NCBI RefSeq assembly: GCF_030651625.1
Contig: NZ_JAUSCF010000022.1
Span: 404,425-468,424, forward strand
Reading direction: 5' to 3'
DNA: 64,000 nucleotides
DNA from: Hydrogenophaga sp.
GTDB taxonomy: Bacteria > Pseudomonadota > Gammaproteobacteria > Burkholderiales > Burkholderiaceae_C
The translations under genes were made by a program, and so were the position numbers. This document shows positions 62,679 to 64,000 of this stretch, piece by piece. The first letter of the stretch is position 1. Each line of letters starts with the position of its first letter. The notes beneath the pieces are model-generated. The model was not told the origin of the DNA. It searched no databases and worked only from the letters and a program-made list of their open reading frames with translations.

Positions 62679-63632
62679 CTATCCGCGTGGATGGTGCTGC
62701 GCCACGATGGACTTGAGGCGTTCGCGCGCCACGTGGGTGTAGATGGTGGTGGTGGAGATGTCGGCATGCCCCAGCAGCATCTGCACCGCGCGAAGGTCGG
62801 CACCGTGGTTCAGCAAATGCGTAGCGAACGCATGGCGCAAGGTGTGCGGCGACAGCGCCACGGTGATACCAGCCTGCAAGGCGTACTTCTTCACCAGCGA
62901 CCAGAACATCACCCGGCTCATGGCCTCGCCCGCACGCGAACCGCGTGCGGTCACGAACAGATCTTCGCTCTGCAACCCGCCCAGAATCTCACACCGGCCC
63001 TGGCCCAAGTACCGCTGAAGCCACTGACCCGCGATCTGGCCAAACGGCACCAGGCGTTCCTTGTTGCCTTTGCCGGTGATGCGCAGCACGTGCTCGTTCA
63101 TGCCCACATGCCAGGTCTTGAGTGTGACGAGTTCACTCACCCGCAGTCCACTGGCGTACATCAGCTCCAGCATGGCCCTGTCGCGCATGCCCAGCGGAAT
63201 GTCGGTGTCTGGGGCATTCAACAAGGCTTCCACCTGAGCTTCTGAAAGCGTTTTGGGCACACGCATGGGCTGGCGTGCTGCGTTCAAACGCAGCGTGGGA
63301 TCTTTGCTCAACAGCCGTTCACGCAGCGCCCAGCGGAAAAACCGCTTGAACACCGTGAGACGCCGGTTTGCCGTGGTGGCGCGGGTTTCGCCATGGCGGG
63401 CCGCAAAGTAGCCGTTCAGGTCGGGCTCTGTGGCCTCCATCAGGGCCTTGCCTTGCCCTGCCAGCCACTGGCCCAGCAGCAACAGGTCGCGGCGGTAGGC
63501 ATCGAGCGTGTTGCGCGACAAGCCCTCTTCCAGCCACAACGCGTCCACAAAGGCCTCCACACTGGTCTGGCTGCGAACGGCTTCGGGACTGGCGGCTTGT
63601 GGTGGTGTTGAATGGGATTGAAGGGGAGGCAT
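62679..63632 (-). CDS. xerD: Site-specific tyrosine recombinase XerD
   Basis: With XerC it resolves chromosome dimers at dif. The N-terminal SAM-like domain contains FVDALWLEEGLSRNTLDAYRRDLLLLGQWL. The catalytic part has Arg in MYASGLRVSELVTL, HxxR in LSPHTLRHAFATHLL, and HADISTTTIYTHVARERL with the nucleophile Tyr. All catalytic residues are present. Start chosen at the ATG at 63632; 317 aa. The longer frame from 63743 adds 37 residues of no known family. Confidence 0.94.
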   Translation of the reverse strand: MPPLQSHSTPPQAASPEAVRSQTSVEAFVDALWLEEGLSRNTLDAYRRDLLLLGQWLAGQGKALMEATEPDLNGYFAARHGETRATTANRRLTVFKRFFRWALRERLLSKDPTLRLNAARQPMRVPKTLSEAQVEALLNAPDTDIPLGMRDRAMLELMYASGLRVSELVTLKTWHVGMNEHVLRITGKGNKERLVPFGQIAGQWLQRYLGQGRCEILGGLQSEDLFVTARGSRAGEAMSRVMFWSLVKKYALQAGITVALSPHTLRHAFATHLLNHGADLRAVQMLLGHADISTTTIYTHVARERLKSIVAQHHPRG

Positions 63633-63802
63633 GCTCTCGCGACTTTCTGGGAAAGGACATTTCAAGCGCAGCGACGACTTGCAGCAAACACATTGATGGG
63701 GGAAAACCCGCCCCTCACGGTAAGCATTTCCCGGGTGTGCCATGCAATTGAATTGGGTTATTCTGCCCTTTTGTCCTCATCATCAAAACAGGAGACACAT
63801 CC

Positions 63803-64000
63803 ATGCGTTGGATTCACAAAATCGGTCTGGGACTCAGTGTGGCGGCCGCCATTGCATCGGGCACTGCGGTGGCCCAGCAACAGCAGTTCATCAACGTGCT
63901 CACCGGCGGCCAGAGCGGCGTCTACTACCCCATGGGTGTGGCCCTCTCCCAGATCTTTGCCAAAGACATCCCCAATGTGCGCTCCACCGCCCAGGTCACC
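63803..64000 (+). CDS. TAXI family TRAP transporter substrate-binding protein (5' part only)
   Basis: The 66 visible codons encode a signal peptide (HKIGLGLSVAAAIASGTAVAQ) and then QQQFINVLTGGQSGVYYPMGVALSQIFAKDIPNVRSTAQVT, the conserved start of TAXI-type (IMP/TRAP) binding proteins. It starts at the ATG at 63803, with AGGAGA seven bases upstream. The gene runs off the window end, so the permease that should follow is not seen. A second TRAP system, unrelated to the DctP type at 4-8 kb. Confidence 0.85.
   Translation, partial: MRWIHKIGLGLSVAAAIASGTAVAQQQQFINVLTGGQSGVYYPMGVALSQIFAKDIPNVRSTAQVT

Overview
The window reads as a 64 kb piece of a GC-rich betaproteobacterial chromosome, most likely from a Hydrogenophaga-like member of the Comamonadaceae (Burkholderiales). 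The basis is the gene content and order (pyrG-kdsA-DUF1330-eno-ftsB; xseB-ispA-dxs; bamC; roxA/slyD), the GTG and TTG starts, the strong third-position GC that produces very long antisense reading frames, and a dispersed 'CCCCCTCAAGGGGG / CCGGCAAAGCCGG' intergenic repeat. I see no rRNA or tRNA gene, CRISPR array, prophage or transposase.

Layout. 1-4.2 kb: bamC, a conserved hypothetical gene, roxA (ribosomal oxygenase) divergent from slyD, and dut. 4.2-7.9 kb: a DctP/DctQ/DctM TRAP transporter. 8.2-11.3 kb: the xseB-ispA-dxs isoprenoid operon on the minus strand. 11.6-14.9 kb: a Rieske oxygenase, a DMT exporter and the sulfurtransferase SseA. 15-20.1 kb: two tandem paralogous membrane PAS-GAF histidine kinases. 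20.5-22.4 kb: a ZIP metal transporter and a Tat-type dienelactone-hydrolase-like protein.

22.5-35.3 kb: two sets of a poorly characterised ATP-grasp / alpha-E / transglutaminase system. One set is split (circularly permuted ATP-grasp plus alpha-E, minus strand). The other is fused (DUF2126-transglutaminase, ATP-grasp::alpha-E fusion, small transglutaminase, plus strand). comEC lies between them. This is the best candidate here for an undescribed system.

36.3-46.9 kb: a tungsten regulon-like locus. A four-gene aldehyde:ferredoxin oxidoreductase cluster (aorA, aorB, aorC, aorD) is divergent from a GAF/Fis-HTH regulator lacking an AAA+ domain. It is followed by a tupBCA tungstate ABC transporter divergent from a ModE-like regulator, with a clean inverted-repeat operator candidate between the two. 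The likely logic is that tungstate uptake feeds the tungsten cofactor of AOR.

46.9-64 kb: housekeeping genes (coaBC, pyrG, kdsA, eno, ftsB, hslO, a gamma carbonic anhydrase, dbpA, yebC-type, RIO kinase, xerD), an overlapping HWE-kinase / receiver-kinase pair, and the start of a TAXI-type TRAP binding protein cut by the window end.

Nine copies (R1-R9) of one 60-95 bp multi-stem repeat are scattered through the window. Eight lie just 3' of a coding region, or in one case overlap its end, in a fixed orientation relative to the upstream gene. The ninth, R3, is truncated and separated from its gene by a 169-bp MITE-like palindrome that appears to have inserted into it.
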